64,000 nucleotides of DNA from the NCBI RefSeq assembly GCF_000003195.3, contig NC_012873.2, positions 24,835,317-24,899,316 on the forward strand. The letters are read 5' to 3'. Below, in pieces: positions 12,214 through 23,418 of the stretch (its first letter is position 1; every line of letters starts with the position of its first letter). The translations under genes were made by a program, and so were the position numbers. The notes under the pieces are model-generated. The model saw only the letters and a list, made by a program, of their open reading frames with translations. It was not told the DNA's origin and did not search any database. The stretch is from Sorghum bicolor (Eukaryota; Streptophyta; Magnoliopsida; Poales; Poaceae).

Positions 12214-12228
12214 TGTTATAAAAATCCC
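12214..12228 (+). promoter_or_regulatory. TATA box of the Transposase_28-type gene
   Basis: TGTTATAAAAATCCC lies about 115-125 bp upstream of the ATG at 12341, with an AT-poor leader in between. Spacing is that of a normal plant core promoter; no transcript data are available here. Confidence 0.55.
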
Positions 12229-12340
12229 AAGGTCACACCCTTGTTCGGTACACAGCAGTCGCATACTAGTACCCTGCCTTCATCTTCCTCAGTACCTTGC
12301 ATCCCTCGTTTTTGAGATCAAACGTCTCCGCAAAAAGGAA

Positions 12341-14524
12341 ATGGCGAAGAGCGACGCAAAGAAGAGGGCCGAGATGATGGCCAATGAGTGGAAGAAATCT
12401 CGGACCAACACAAAATCCCTCAACGACCTCGTCGAGATGAGACTCCTGCACAATCAGGAGCTCGGTGGCTGGAGAGCACCGGTAGGGGAAAGCTACCCCG
12501 ACCCTCGCGCTGGTGAGATCATAGTTTTTGAAGATTTTTTCAAGAGGGGGTTTGGGATTCTAGTTCATCCTTTCCTTCAAGGCCTTCTTCTTTACTATGA
12601 GATCGGGATCTGCAACCTGCACCCGAACTGCATTCTTCTCGTTTCCACTTTTATTCATTTGTGCGAGGCCTATGTCGGGATAGAGCCGCACTTTGATCTC
12701 TTCCATTACTTATTCTGCTTGAGGAAGAAGGGAGCAGTTGGAGGCTCCAAGATTGTAGGTGCAGTATACCTCAATCTTCATGACGGGATGAAAAACCGTT
12801 ACCTTAGTTGCCCGTGGAACACCTCCCTCACCGAGTGGTACAGAAGGTGGTTCTACATTAGGGAAGAACCGGGCAGCGCCACTTTTTGCGATGTTGGATA
12901 CATTCCCGAGAAGAGGGTCAGCTGGACAGATCGGCCCGAGTACACCGGTCAGGTGGTCGGGAACTTCCTCGTCCGACGAGTGATGCCCTGCCAGAGGAGG
13001 ATGCACTCGGTGTACGAATATGCAGGAAGCCAAGACCCGACCAGGATGCACAAGGACGGTTTGGAGAAGTCAGAGGTCCAGCGGTTGATGAACACGTTGT
13101 TCAACCTAACTGATGACAAGTTCGTTCGAAGTGATGACCGGATGCATGCCTTTAAGCTAGGCCAACCAGCTCCCAAGGTGATTGAATGCCATTGTTTATC
13201 TGTATTTCTTATGTAAGTATGGTAGCCTTTTGATTGATGACTTGTCGCTGCTGTATTGCAGATAGGAGATATTGACTGATGCTCGGTGTATGTGTCGCTG
13301 GCACCCGGTATGGACCATCCTACTGGGGTGGACCCGTCGGTAGACGATGCTGGTCTGTGTCGCCAATGCACCAGCAGTGACGAGGACCAGAGCCGCCAAG
13401 CATCAACCACAGACGACAGGGTGTCTGGGAAGAGGCCAATGGCCGCAGAGCCATCCCCCATGGAAGCCTTGCCAGCGGAGACCAGCCGTGCTCTGAAGCG
13501 TCGACGGCTTGTGAGGATCATCGATGACGGCGACGAAGAGGACAAGACTGCTCCATCCTTAGTCCGGAGACCACGCATCCGCCCGAACGTCACGCCGATC
13601 GACACTGGTCGGGTAGCCAGTGATCCACCTGCCGCACACATCGAGCCAATATGTCGTGGAGGGGCAGAAGCGGTAGTGGTGGCTGGGAGAACCAGGAGAA
13701 GGTTCTTCACGGCGACGCACCGGAGCTCCGACCTGTAAGTTCTAAAACATGTCTTCTGTGCTTCCCCCTTTTTTAAAATTTTGCATTATCTCCTATTTGA
13801 TAATGTGGCATCGGATGTCGATCCGGGCAACGTTGCCGGCTTGGGGACAACCGAGCCGGCGGCTGCCGACAAGAATGCCGCCGACCAGACCGGCCGTGAA
13901 CAACCCGTGGAGCAGCCCGCGGTTGTGTCCGTGGCAGAAAACACCAAAGAGGACCCGGCTCAAGACAGGGTCGGGGCGAGGACCCTGACAAGGGGTGATG
14001 AGACAGCGGGGACGTCTCCCCCAAGCAGCGTTGCGGAGGAAGGGGACACGGTCCAGACCCCCCCTCCTGCTGAAGAAGAGAGGGCCCCGACTCCATTCTC
14101 GGCGGAGGCGTCCACGCCAGAGGGCTCCCCTTGCCGTGGTAAGGGTCCGATGATACCCGTTACCATGGCTGTGGGTAGCGAGGGGGGCGCCGAGGCCCAA
14201 GCGGCCTCAGATGACGAAGTGGAGGAGATCCAGGGGCGTCCCCGCGATGGTCGCCAACACGTTTACGTTTGGCGCTAGTGTGGGGACCACTGGGCCGGCC
14301 ACGAAGAGCTCGCCAAGACCGAGGAGGCGGCAAGGGTAGAGCTCGCTGCTAAGCGACTCATTGACGAAGTTAGGGTGAGTGGTCTAGTATTCTGCCAAAG
14401 TATGCATATACTGATTCTTGTTCACTGTATGACATGTATATTTCTTGCAGGGTGCAATGAAAACGGCAAAGTACCGAAAAAGGTGCTGCGACCAAATTGA
14501 AGGTATAGTCGTCGAGAACAAGGT
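12341..14524 (+). pseudogene. Transposase_28-type retrotransposon gene, exon fragments, truncated by element B
   Basis: The first ORF (12341-13216) contains the segment from D-P-R-A-G-E-I-I-V-F through H-P-N-C-I-L-L-V-S-T-F-I-H-L-C-E-A-Y-V-G (residues about 50-115), which I recognise as the 'putative gypsy type transposon' domain (Pfam Transposase_28). Its biochemical role is unknown. Further blocks (13262-13738, 13790-14278, 14450-14524) are acidic and low-complexity. They are separated by intron-like gaps with GT-AG borders; the best is GTGAGTGG at 14374 to TTTCTTGCAG at 14449. The first exon junction does not read through (TGA at 13277-13279), so the copy looks decayed. The last exon ends at the B LTR at 14525, so the gene lost its 3' end to that insertion. 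No strong codon or catalytic motif suggests an enzyme. Confidence 0.6.
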
Positions 14525-15236
14525 GTTGACACCGTTTTTGGACACGTACCCGGAGATCAGTAAAGTATAGATTGGCAGATGGAGCAATGGTAACTAGTCT
14601 ACAGGGAAGTTGCCGATGAGGATGGTTGCCGATGAAGAGACGATTGAATGTGACTAAGTCCGGAGGTGGTGACGTGTTCGTGCCGATGATCAGTATTAGT
14701 ATTTGCCGATGGCCATGACAGGAGGTCTGCCGATGACTCTGAAGGAAAGCGTGGAGATTGCCGATTGATCTGTGGCGGTGTTCCGTCGGTCACAAGGGGA
14801 TAGTTTTATGTTTTCCTTAGTTATTTAAATTCGTTTTGTATACGGATTCCGTTTAATTTGGAATTTGAGTCCTAGTCATGTCTGATTGTAGCTCTTTGAG
14901 CAGGGTATAAATGTAGACCCTAGGGCTTTGCACTGAACAATCTATCAACCAATCAAACACAAGTTTTTACTCATATTACAACATCTACTTTTTCGACGAC
15001 TTCGTCATATTTTCTTTTTATTACGAGTTCTTAGGAATTCGTGGACTTAAGCTCGGCGTGTTCTCTAGTTCTGCGTGATCACCTCTTGGCCGTGACATTC
15101 GGGCGCATCGCTGTTGTCAGGACCAAAGTGGTCGAGTTACCACCTTTGTCGATTGTAAGGTCAAATCGGCTGGCACGCCTTAACGTTTAGATCGGGTATT
15201 AGCCCTTTGTGTTTGCAGATCAGTTTTGCATCAACA
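14525..15236 (+). repeat. B 5' LTR
   Basis: Begins TGTTGACACC and ends GCATCAACA, 712 bp, followed after 7 bases by the primer site. It contains five exact TGCCGATG octamers between 14611 and 14735 plus one TGCCGATT at 14759. A partial copy in reverse orientation lies at 49661-49883, which confirms the 3' boundary. Confidence 0.85.
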
Positions 15237-15243
15237 CATCTTT

Positions 15244-15261
15244 TGGCACGCCCAGTGGGAC
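15244..15261 (+). other. B primer-binding site
   Basis: TGGCACGCCCAGTGGGAC starts with the universal TGG (complement of CCA) directly after the LTR, as expected for a primer site. I cannot name the matching tRNA with certainty. The same sequence type is common in Tat-lineage grass elements. Confidence 0.7.
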
Positions 15262-15283
15262 TAGATTCAAGATCAAGATCGAC

Positions 15284-16617
15284 ATGACCAATACCGAGTT
15301 CGATCTGGAGAACGTCATCCGTGTGACGGAAGCCAATCTCAGAGACGAGCAAAAGCAAGCTATTGCAAAAGCCATGGAGGGCTACAAGCAGCAATGTTTG
15401 AAATCCTTCAGCATCAATAGGAGTGGCGAGGTGATCCAGAAGGAAGCGTTGCCGGCACCTCGGCAGATTACTTTTGAAGCCAATCCTGGTAAACTTCAAG
15501 ACATTATTGACAATGCTATTAACCGTGCCTTGATCAATCAAGCTAGTGTGCTGTCCAACACGGTTTTCAATGCTGTGGCTAGAACTTTTAAAGAAGGACA
15601 ATTGCCACCAAATTATGTGGGCCCTGCCTATCATCAGCCAGGATCACCAGTGGTCACAGCTCCATCGGCTGCTACGGCCGCTGCGGGCACAGAAACTACT
15701 GCCTCTCCAAGCACGTTAGGACTCACTAATGTGTAATCTATGCCGATGACGACCAATCCATCAACGTCGGATGAGCAAATCAAGCTTGCCACAGATCTAT
15801 TGGCATCGACAATGTCGAGATCGGTTCCTCCTAATTGCTGGTGTTATGGGATGCCCCTGAGATGATGTTGAAGACTCCTGGAACATCTCAAGTGGCTGAC
15901 TTGACAGGCAAGGCTCCTATGGCATCGGCACCTCCAAATCTGCCGATGAATCAGAGTCCTCGGTATACTATAACTACTACTGCAAGACCTCACACTGGGA
16001 ATTCTCAAGTTCCAACGTTCCAGATGCCTAACGCATCGGCAGATTCAATGCCAACGCAACAGAGGTTTATAACACAGCCAGGGTATGTCAATTCAATGAT
16101 GATGCCCAATTACCAGTCATTGGCAGGGCCTATGCCGATGAATGCTAATAGTGGATGGACAGGGCAGCTAGTCTTTCCACAGATGCCTCAGCAGAATCAT
16201 CAGGCTGTAGGGTTTCAACAAGGACAAATCCAACCTAGGTTTCAGAATCTTGGGTTGGTCAACCAACCGATGAATCTTGGTCAGCAGATTGGTGGTCAGA
16301 TGGTTAACCCAATGTTCCATACAGATCGTGCACCTCAGCGACACGTGGAAGCATATCAGCAGGTGCCAGATCCACAACCGCCTCATCGGCATGATGCCGA
16401 TGCTTATTGGGCCGATAAGATAGCTGAAGTAATGAGAGACCAATTTGGGATAAAACCCAAAGTCAACACTTACTCTTATCGGACACCGTATCCTCCTATG
16501 TATGATTTAATTCCACTTCCAAATGGGTACAAGGTACTAGATTTCACTAATTTTCCTGGGCAGGATGATACATCAACTATGGAGCATGTCAACAGGCTCA
16601 TCATTCAATGTGGAGAG
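15284..16617 (+). pseudogene. gag: B gag, N-terminal part, frameshifted
   Basis: The ATG at 15284 is 23 bases after the primer site. The first block (to 15736) is hydrophilic with a helical K- and Q-rich start; a stop at 15734-15736 and a frame change lead into the second block (15835-16617), rich in P, Q, M and N (many N-Q-P-M and M-P-M words), ending in the capsid start motif with M-E-H-V-N-R-L-I-I-Q-C-G-E. The ORF is then cut by the C LTR at 16618 and resumes at 25471. The P/Q-rich N-terminal region is usual for Tat gags. It would build the particle if intact. Confidence 0.75.
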
Positions 16618-18670
16618 TGTTGGCATTTCTTAATGTCATCACTAAGAACAGGGTTTAATCTGTCCTCAGCAACGATGTCAGAAATGTCGTGATAACACTT
16701 ACTAATGCAATCACCAAGATTAGAGTATAAATCTATCCTAAGCAACGGTGCCAGAAATGATTGTTAGCGTTTCTTAGCGTCGCTACCTAGAATAGGGTTC
16801 TGCTCTACTCACGATAATGACATTGGCAGTGTTATATTGGCAGATCCGTAGCATCACCACCTTGAATAGGAAGCTAGATCTACCTTTCCGATAACGGCGT
16901 CTTATTACTGTTAGGGTAGGGTTCTAGTTCTTAATCATGGTAGCGGCACTAGGATTGCCATGTTGGTATTCCTTAACAAGTCACTAGCTCGGCGCATGTC
17001 TAGCAACAGTGTTAAGTATATACCGGGGTGATAGTTCCTTAGGTTTGGAGTTTAAGTACCGCAAGCGGACAGGAATTATCATGAAGCATTTCAACCCGGG
17101 GATTTACCGAGTGTCGTATTTATAGGTTCGCTCTAAGGAAGGCTTAATATGTTAAGGATTCTAAGATAAGCATAGATCAAAGTAATTATGATAGCGTTAA
17201 TGGCATCAAAAGTCATAGCAGGTGATAAACATTTATATGTAGAATAGTGATCCATCACAATCTAGGCATGGCATATGGGCTAAGGAATAAAAAGAGACTA
17301 AAAGAATGAATTGAATCAAAGAATAAACAAACAACCTATTGGAGCAGGTGTGGTCCTAGATACAGATCATGTCATAGAACAAGTTAATCATGTAATTATA
17401 CTACTTAGATCTAGTCCTGTGTTTAGATGGTTTGGGAGGTTACGCGAGTACTGGTCTGCCAGCAACCTCCACAACTATTTAGACTCCTACACCCTAGCCG
17501 AACGTGGGGGGATGCCAAGGACGGACAGGACTATCACTACCTACCGCCATCCCCTCAACCGTGGACTAGGACAATGCATTTACCCGGGCTTTACACCCAA
17601 GGACCATGCTTACATGCAAAGAACGTACTCAGACTGCCCCGGGTCCCCGACCCTACGGATCGACAGGTAAGAAGCTCGAGCCTACTCAAAAGAGCATGAT
17701 AAACCCCCATCTTCACACAAAGCTATTTCTAGGCAATTAATTAACATGAAGCAATTAGACTAAAGTCCTAAGTGAGAATAATACAACATACACTTAGCAC
17801 TAATTCATATAATACACTACTAGCCCTAGGGTAGCATTATACTATAAGAACTATATACTAAAATATATGTCATATCATTTTCACTAGAAATATATTCTAG
17901 TTCATATACTAGCATCATAAAACAGGGCATATGATCCATGTCATATACCATAGCATAAGAACTATACTCTAGTTCATATGAAGAACTATATCGGACATGA
18001 TAAGGCATGGACTTGGAGTAAAGATATTCATTATTCATACCCAAGTTTCTCTCCAAGGAGCCAAGCCCTCCTTGATAGCACACCCAACTCTCTCTCTAAA
18101 AGCTAAAAGGAAAAACCAAGAAGAGGTAGTGCCCAAGTGCCTTGAAGGTGGAGTGTTGATTGTGAATGTGATGAGATGATTGGAGCCTCCCTCTCCCCCT
18201 CCTTAAATAGGTGGGGAAGGTCGGTTCCCCAGGGTGTAAACTGCAATTTGCACGCGGGGACTGTGGGAGGATAGGCTCAGCACCGCCTCTGTGAAAGGCG
18301 GTGCCGAGATGGGATGGGTCAGGGTCGGCCGACCCTAGGGGGCGCCCGCCCCCTGGTGGGCCCCGCTGGCCCCGGCCCGAAGACCGTTGCCTTCCTCTCG
18401 GGCCCCTGAGTCCAGATCCACCTGCAAATTGATGTACTTCTATATTGGGCTTTTGGGTACTTGTTTATTTGCGCATTTTTTTGACGTGTCAGATTGCGCC
18501 TTTTTATTTGCTTTCCACCTGTATGCCTGTATATGATTTGCAAAACACAACTTGCACTACATGTGGAACTTGGTAAGCATTTAATAAGTATATGTGAGTA
18601 AAATACACGCTTTTCTTCCTTTGCATGGACTATGTTGGCGGGGTAAATATGTCATTAAGAACCGCCATCA
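16618..18670 (-). repeat. C 3' LTR
   Basis: Plus strand TGTTGGCATTTC to CCGCCATCA. On the minus strand it has a GC-rich box (18321-18371) and a TATA-like CTATTTAAGG (plus 18201-18210) about 120 bp downstream, the U3 promoter. Short ORFs inside it are chance. It is mildly diverged from the other LTR, including the last bases (CCATCA against CCAACA). Confidence 0.92.
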
Positions 18671-18686
18671 AACTCCCCCAAGCTTA
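18671..18686 (-). other. C 3' polypurine tract
   Basis: The minus strand reads TAAGCTTGGGGGAGTT directly before the 3' LTR, the plus-strand primer for reverse transcription. Confidence 0.85.
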
Positions 18687-19743
18687 CCCCTTGCTCGTCC
18701 TCGAGCAAGAAGCTAAGATCTTGGTTGTTGATCAGGAGTTGCTACAATATTTTCACTTCTATCCAGTACATACCTTCAAACAAGAATTCTCCTTTGAATT
18801 TTGAACAGATATGTCATGGGGCTTATTGCTCATACCTTGGGTCCTTAAGCATTTGCATGATGGATTTGATTAGATCGATTGCTATATCCCTAGTTCTTTA
18901 CTTCACCTTTGTTCCGGAGTTTTTGATTTTCAAAACTTAGCACATTTATTTGTCAAATTAAACAATGGCTCCAAAGAGAAAGTTAATCATACCATTGAAT
19001 TTTTGAAAACTTTTTCTTTTCCATCACTACTTTTGTCTATTAGAAACACATGGCTATGTGGCTAATTCTACTGTTGGGCACTTGCCCATTTTTTTTATTT
19101 TTTTTTCGAGGTTCCGGACACATGTCCCTTTTTATTTCCTCGTGATCTTTCTTTTTGAGGTTTCGGACACATGTCCCTTTTTATTTTCTCGGATGCTTTT
19201 TTTTTTCTTTTTCATAGCCATATGCCTTCTAACAAACTTTTGAGATGATAACATAATAAAATATTTTTGTTTTCAATGGTATGTTAACCTCTCAAAGGGT
19301 CAACAAAGTTTAATCTAACTCAATGTGATTATTTTATTTTTGTAAAAACTCCAGAACTCTAGCGTTGTTTAGAACAGGATACTAGCAGCTCAGATCATCA
19401 CAAATATATCCATTAATTACTTTAGACTTTAGATAGAGCATTTTGCAACCCACGCATTTAATCATTTTATTAATTTGGAGAATTCAAGGTTGAAACTAGA
19501 TACTGGAAAGAAATTACAATAGAGCAACTATTCATCATTTAAACAAGGAAGAAGGATATATCTTACATCACATATAAGAGTGGAATTATATTTTTGTCTT
19601 TTTAGCATTTTTCATTTTTTTTATATGCAATAATTAAAACATGAATTTAACTAATGGAAATTTCATAAAGTGAACATGCTAATTTAAAATTAAGGATGCA
19701 TGAAAATAAATATGCAATGCAGATAACCTCGGGATTGGGGGTC
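18687..19743 (-). other. C 3' noncoding region between the two polypurine tracts
   Basis: About 1.06 kb of AT-rich DNA without an ORF. It holds a two-copy imperfect repeat around 19110-19190 (a GGACACATGTCCCTTTTTAT core). A corresponding segment with GAGCAAGTGCTCGATAACC and GTGTCCGG words lies in the A elements near 41080-41125. Confidence 0.7.
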
Positions 19744-19757
19744 CTCCCCCAAGCTAG
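19744..19757 (-). other. C inner polypurine tract
   Basis: The minus strand reads AGCTTGGGGGAGGA about 10 bases after the env-position ORF stop at 19766-19768. The core AGCTTGGGGGAG is identical to the tract at the 3' LTR, about 1.07 kb further on. Confidence 0.75.
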
Positions 19758-19765
19758 CTTCTGGC

Positions 19766-21328
19766 CTACTGATCGGGGTTGTACCCCATGTACCGCCAGA
19801 AGTCTTGGGACTGTTTCAGCAGCTGATCTTGGCAAGCTTGCATTTCTTCTTGCTGCTGCTGGTGCCAGGCCTGTTGTTGCTGTTGCCATAGCAACCCTTG
19901 CTGGTGCCACTCCACGGCCTGCTGGTGGTGCGCATCGGTGGTTTGGTTGTGTTGTTGGAGAGTATCCTGGATCTCATCCGTTCGCACCACCAGTCCCCCA
20001 AGCTGAGCTTGGAGGCTCTCCAAGTCGGTTCGGCCTACTGTGGAGGCCGAAGGATGTTCTTCTGGTGATTCAGCCCTCCAGCGCGATTGTTGTTCCCAAG
20101 CGCTGGAATCCGCCTCAGCCCACCCCTCAACACCTTGTGTCGGCATGGGTGTGTCCTACCCCGACTGGTAGATCGGCTGTGTATAGGAGGGTGGTGGCTG
20201 GAAGCTGGATCCGCCGATGTCCCTACCAGAAACACTATGCCTTCGCACAGTTTCAGCTGTCTACAGATCAAAGGTTAGTCTCCTAGAGTTATACAAGCAT
20301 AGACCTGGGTTAGGTAACCGGATTACGTTTGTATACCCTGGGAAATAAAACACAAGACCGCCCGCATTATCTCTTTTCAAATGGTGACCTTTGATAAGAT
20401 AGGTTTCATTAATCATGGTGTGTGGAATTTGAATATAATCAAGATCTTGCCCTTCCAACGCACCAATGGCCGTGGCCACACGTGTTATGAGTGAAGTCAA
20501 AGAGATAGGGGTGGTTGTCTTGATTATATCTAACCAATGCCTTACAATTTCTTGCATAGGAGCAACTTTTATTTTCATTCTAGCCGCGTAAAGTAACCTC
20601 ATTTCATTTACTCGCACAACACGGGTATCCTGGCTAGGAAACATTGTTATGGATAGCCAAAGGTGTAAAAACCTTAGAGTGGGGTGTTGGATGTGGGCAT
20701 TTCTAGGATAGTATTTTCCAGTGTGAACTTGCCCCGTGATTTCTTCCCAAAACTTATCCTTATTAAACCATTTTGTGGCATGCACTAAATCAAGAGAGCA
20801 TCTTTGATGAAAACCAAGGTATTTGCTTAAGTCTTTCCAAAAGATAGCATATTCATTTCCAAATAAACGAATAGAAATACCTTCATATGTTTCTCTTAAA
20901 GTGCATAGGAATTAAATGGTAAGGTTATAGGATCCATACTGAGTTATGGGGTGAATGTTGTCCCACCCGGCGGCTTTCCATATGGAGAGGAATTCAGAGT
21001 CCATACCGATGTCGGAGAGGAGCGAGTCGTCGTAGACCGGCGTATGGAGGAAGATCCGGTCCTTGAGCATGTTGTAGGCTTGATGTTCTCGATCACCCAC
21101 CAAGTCGAATTGGTGGGCTCCTCCTTCTTCATGTTGTTCCTCCTCTTGTTCCTCTTCTTCTTCCTCTACCTCTTCCTCTACCTCCTCGATCTCCGGGGAT
21201 TCTTCCTCAGTGGAAGGACTCCATCGGGGATCGGTGTAGTATGAGGAAGTGCTCCGATAGGGGCGCTTCGAGGATGACCTCGTGACTCTTTTAAACGCCC
21301 CTGAAACTGTTTTGCCGAACCTTTTCAT
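19766..21328 (-). pseudogene. C env-position ORF (Athila ORF-like), broken by stops
   Basis: A single minus-strand frame from an ATG at 21328 to the stop at 19766 encodes about 520 residues, interrupted by TAA at 20912-20914 and two TAG codons near 20261 and 20152. Order: a basic N-terminus rich in K, R and S, a long acidic stretch of E residues (plus 21127-21190), a globular segment with V-Y-D-D-S-L-L-S-D-I-G-M-D and W-F-N-K-D-K-F-W-E-E-I-T-G, then a Q-rich coiled-coil-like C-terminus. The globular part resembles the Athila ORF family (Pfam ATHILA), which sits in the env position of Athila elements; I place it there with moderate confidence. No signal peptide or membrane span is evident, so it is not an obvious envelope glycoprotein. 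The function is unknown. Confidence 0.6.
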
Positions 21329-21501
21329 GGTGCAATGCTTGCACCAGTGGATAGCTAGCTTGGATAGATGATTTTTTTTGTGAGGTTTCTGCTGGTGGTT
21401 GGTTGGAAATAGCAAAGATGTGAAAGTGTTGCTTGGAGAGTGAAGATGGAAGTGATGAAGTGAAGTGAGAATGGGTGGAGAGGGCCACACCCGAACCCCT
21501 G

Positions 21502-21645
21502 GTATTTATAGTTTGAAAATGCAGGTGGATTCGGAGTGAGGGCAACGGCTAGGAGCCTCCCCCAGCTGGCCGTTGGCCAGAGCCGTTGGGGGGGGGGGGT
21601 CGGTCGACCCTAGGGGCGGCCGCCCCCTGGTGGGCCCCGCTGCTC
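21502..21645 (-). promoter_or_regulatory. C internal promoter-like module upstream of env-position ORF
   Basis: The block 21599-21645 contains GGTCGACCCTAGG, GGCGGCCGCCCCCT and GGTGGGCCCCGCTG, which match the U3 box of both C LTRs (18321-18371 and 25121-25171) in the same orientation. Downstream on the minus strand lies ACTATAAATACC (plus 21502-21513), then the ORF start at 21328. In the LTR the same box precedes the TATA by about 120 bp. This looks like a copy of the LTR promoter core used to drive a separate env-position transcript; that function is inference. Confidence 0.55.
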
Positions 21646-21939
21646 CCCAGCTTTTGTCTCCATCTTCCAACGGCTAGTTTTTGAAGTTTTCCGTTGGCAT
21701 ATTGATGCACTTCTAGCTGAAAAAATGACTTTTGCAATTTCCAACATTTATTTGAAAAATTTAGAAAAAATATTTTTCTATTATTTTATTTTATTTCCTA
21801 GCTGAAAATGAATTTTTGAATATTTTTCAATTTTTTTTAAGATAACTACCAATTATCTTCGGCGGAGGCTCATAAAAAATGTTTATAGTCCTTTTTGAGA
21901 AGGACTCTCTTCTGTCGTTTGAATTTCACCCTGCATAGT

Positions 21940-23265
21940 TAGTGGGAGAGTTCTCAGGTTGCCTCGGGAGTCTACCCGCATTCTCAGTAGGAATTGCAGC
22001 GGCAATCTGAGCTAGTTGTGTTTCTATCATTTTATTAAAGCTCAGTTGGTTTTGTACAGAAGAGGCAAGGTTTTCTATTTTTTGTATTTATGTTTTCTAA
22101 AACCTTATCATTGGACAGCAACTTTTAGTTAAGTTTTCATTTATTTTAGCTTGTCCAAGAACTAGGTCTTTTAATGAAGGTTGATTCAAATTAAAACTCG
22201 AATTACCTTGGAATGAAGAGCGTGACTGATTATTCCAACCATTTCCTTGGTTGGCGCCTCCTTGTTGGCGGAACCCGTTGTTGATGTAGGTAGCGTCTTC
22301 ACGGGTTTCGGGGCAATCATTCCCCGAATGGCCAACTTCTCCACAGACCTCGCACGTCATGTGCGAGTCTATGGCCTTCACCGAGTTTGAGGGTTTCTCT
22401 TGGTTCCTCTCGGTGAGTTGCCTCATCAATAACTCTATTTTTGCGGCAAGCATATCCGTCTCCTTCACGGTATGCATGCCTTTTTGTGTTTTGGCAGCTG
22501 GTGGTTGAGTCCTACCATCTTCTCGATCAGGGCCTTGGCCCCGGCGGTGGTAAGTGATAGGAACACGCCTCCAGCGGCGGCGTCTAGGTGTGCCTTCGAC
22601 ATGGGCGTGAGCCCATTATAGAAGTTTTGGAGCACCATCCAGTTCTCCATGCCGTGATGGGGGCAGCTTAGGATGTACTCTTGTAGCCGCTCCCATGCTT
22701 CATGGATTGTTTCGCTGGCATTTTGTTGAACACTGGCAATCCTTCCCCTCAAAGCATTGGTTTTGCTTATGGGGAAGAACTTGGCGAGGAATGCCGCGGA
22801 GCATTTTGCCCACGTGGTGACAGCTTCCTTATCTTGATAGAACCACCTCTTCGCCTTCCCCACGAGGGAGAAAGGAAAGAGGCGGAGCCGAATGACATCA
22901 GGAGTGATGTCCTTGATGACAATCGTGTCACATAGCTCCAGGAAATGTTGAATGTGTGCATTCGCATCCTCGCTTCGCAAGCCACAGAATGGGCTCGCCT
23001 GCACCATGGTGATCAGGCCAGTGCGTAGCTCGAAGTTCTTGCTGGCCGTGTCAACAGCGGGGCCAGTGGCCACGTTGGTGACAACGGGCACGGAGAACTC
23101 GCGGAGTGTCTTCTCGGCGGCCATGAGTTTGTTCGGGGTTGGTGCGGTACCGGCTGGTTCACTTGTCGGTGGAGTAGCAGAAGACGAAACGGTTCCAGAC
23201 CGTCTAGTCCTTAGGAGTGCCTCGGGATCGGAGATGTAGTTTTCTGGCAAAGAGAAACCAGGCAT
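21940..23265 (-). pseudogene. gag: C gag, frameshifted
   Basis: The start Met at 23265 opens a 266-residue ORF with the same capsid signature as E (N-F-E-L-R-T-G-L-I-T-M-V-Q, then F-P-F-S-L-V-G-K-A-K-R-W-F). A frame change near 22470-22515 leads to the C-terminal block (22477 to 22097) with the zinc knuckle C-E-V-C-G-E-V-G-H-S-G-N-D-C and an N- and Q-rich segment. A second frame change near 22100 precedes the tail (about 21945). No protease follows. C and E gag are clear relatives. C would depend on a helper for reverse transcription and integration. Confidence 0.82.
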
Positions 23266-23392
23266 ACACTATTCCTCCTGTTTCATCCACAACAGGGAGA
23301 AAACAGACAGAGTTAGCCTGCATAACAATTGACTCATTATGCACATCAGATTACTTGATTATATTTATCTAGAATCATTTTCATATTAGCCT

Positions 23393-23410
23393 TCCCCGGC
23401 AACGGCGCCA
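23393..23410 (-). other. C primer-binding site, tRNA-Asp
   Basis: Plus strand TCCCCGGCAACGGCGCCA, a perfect match to the tRNA-Asp 3' end, 8 bases from the LTR end at 23419. Confidence 0.92.
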
Positions 23411-23418
23411 GAAATGCT

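Noticed and set aside
12949..13710. 253-codon minus-strand ORF opposite the Transposase_28-type gene
   Set aside because: Shadow of GC-rich coding DNA on the other strand; the plus strand has the recognisable domain.
23393..23410. tRNA-Asp gene fragment
   Set aside because: Only 18 bases of the tRNA 3' end, placed beside an LTR: a primer-binding site, as at 3608, 34701 and 42821.
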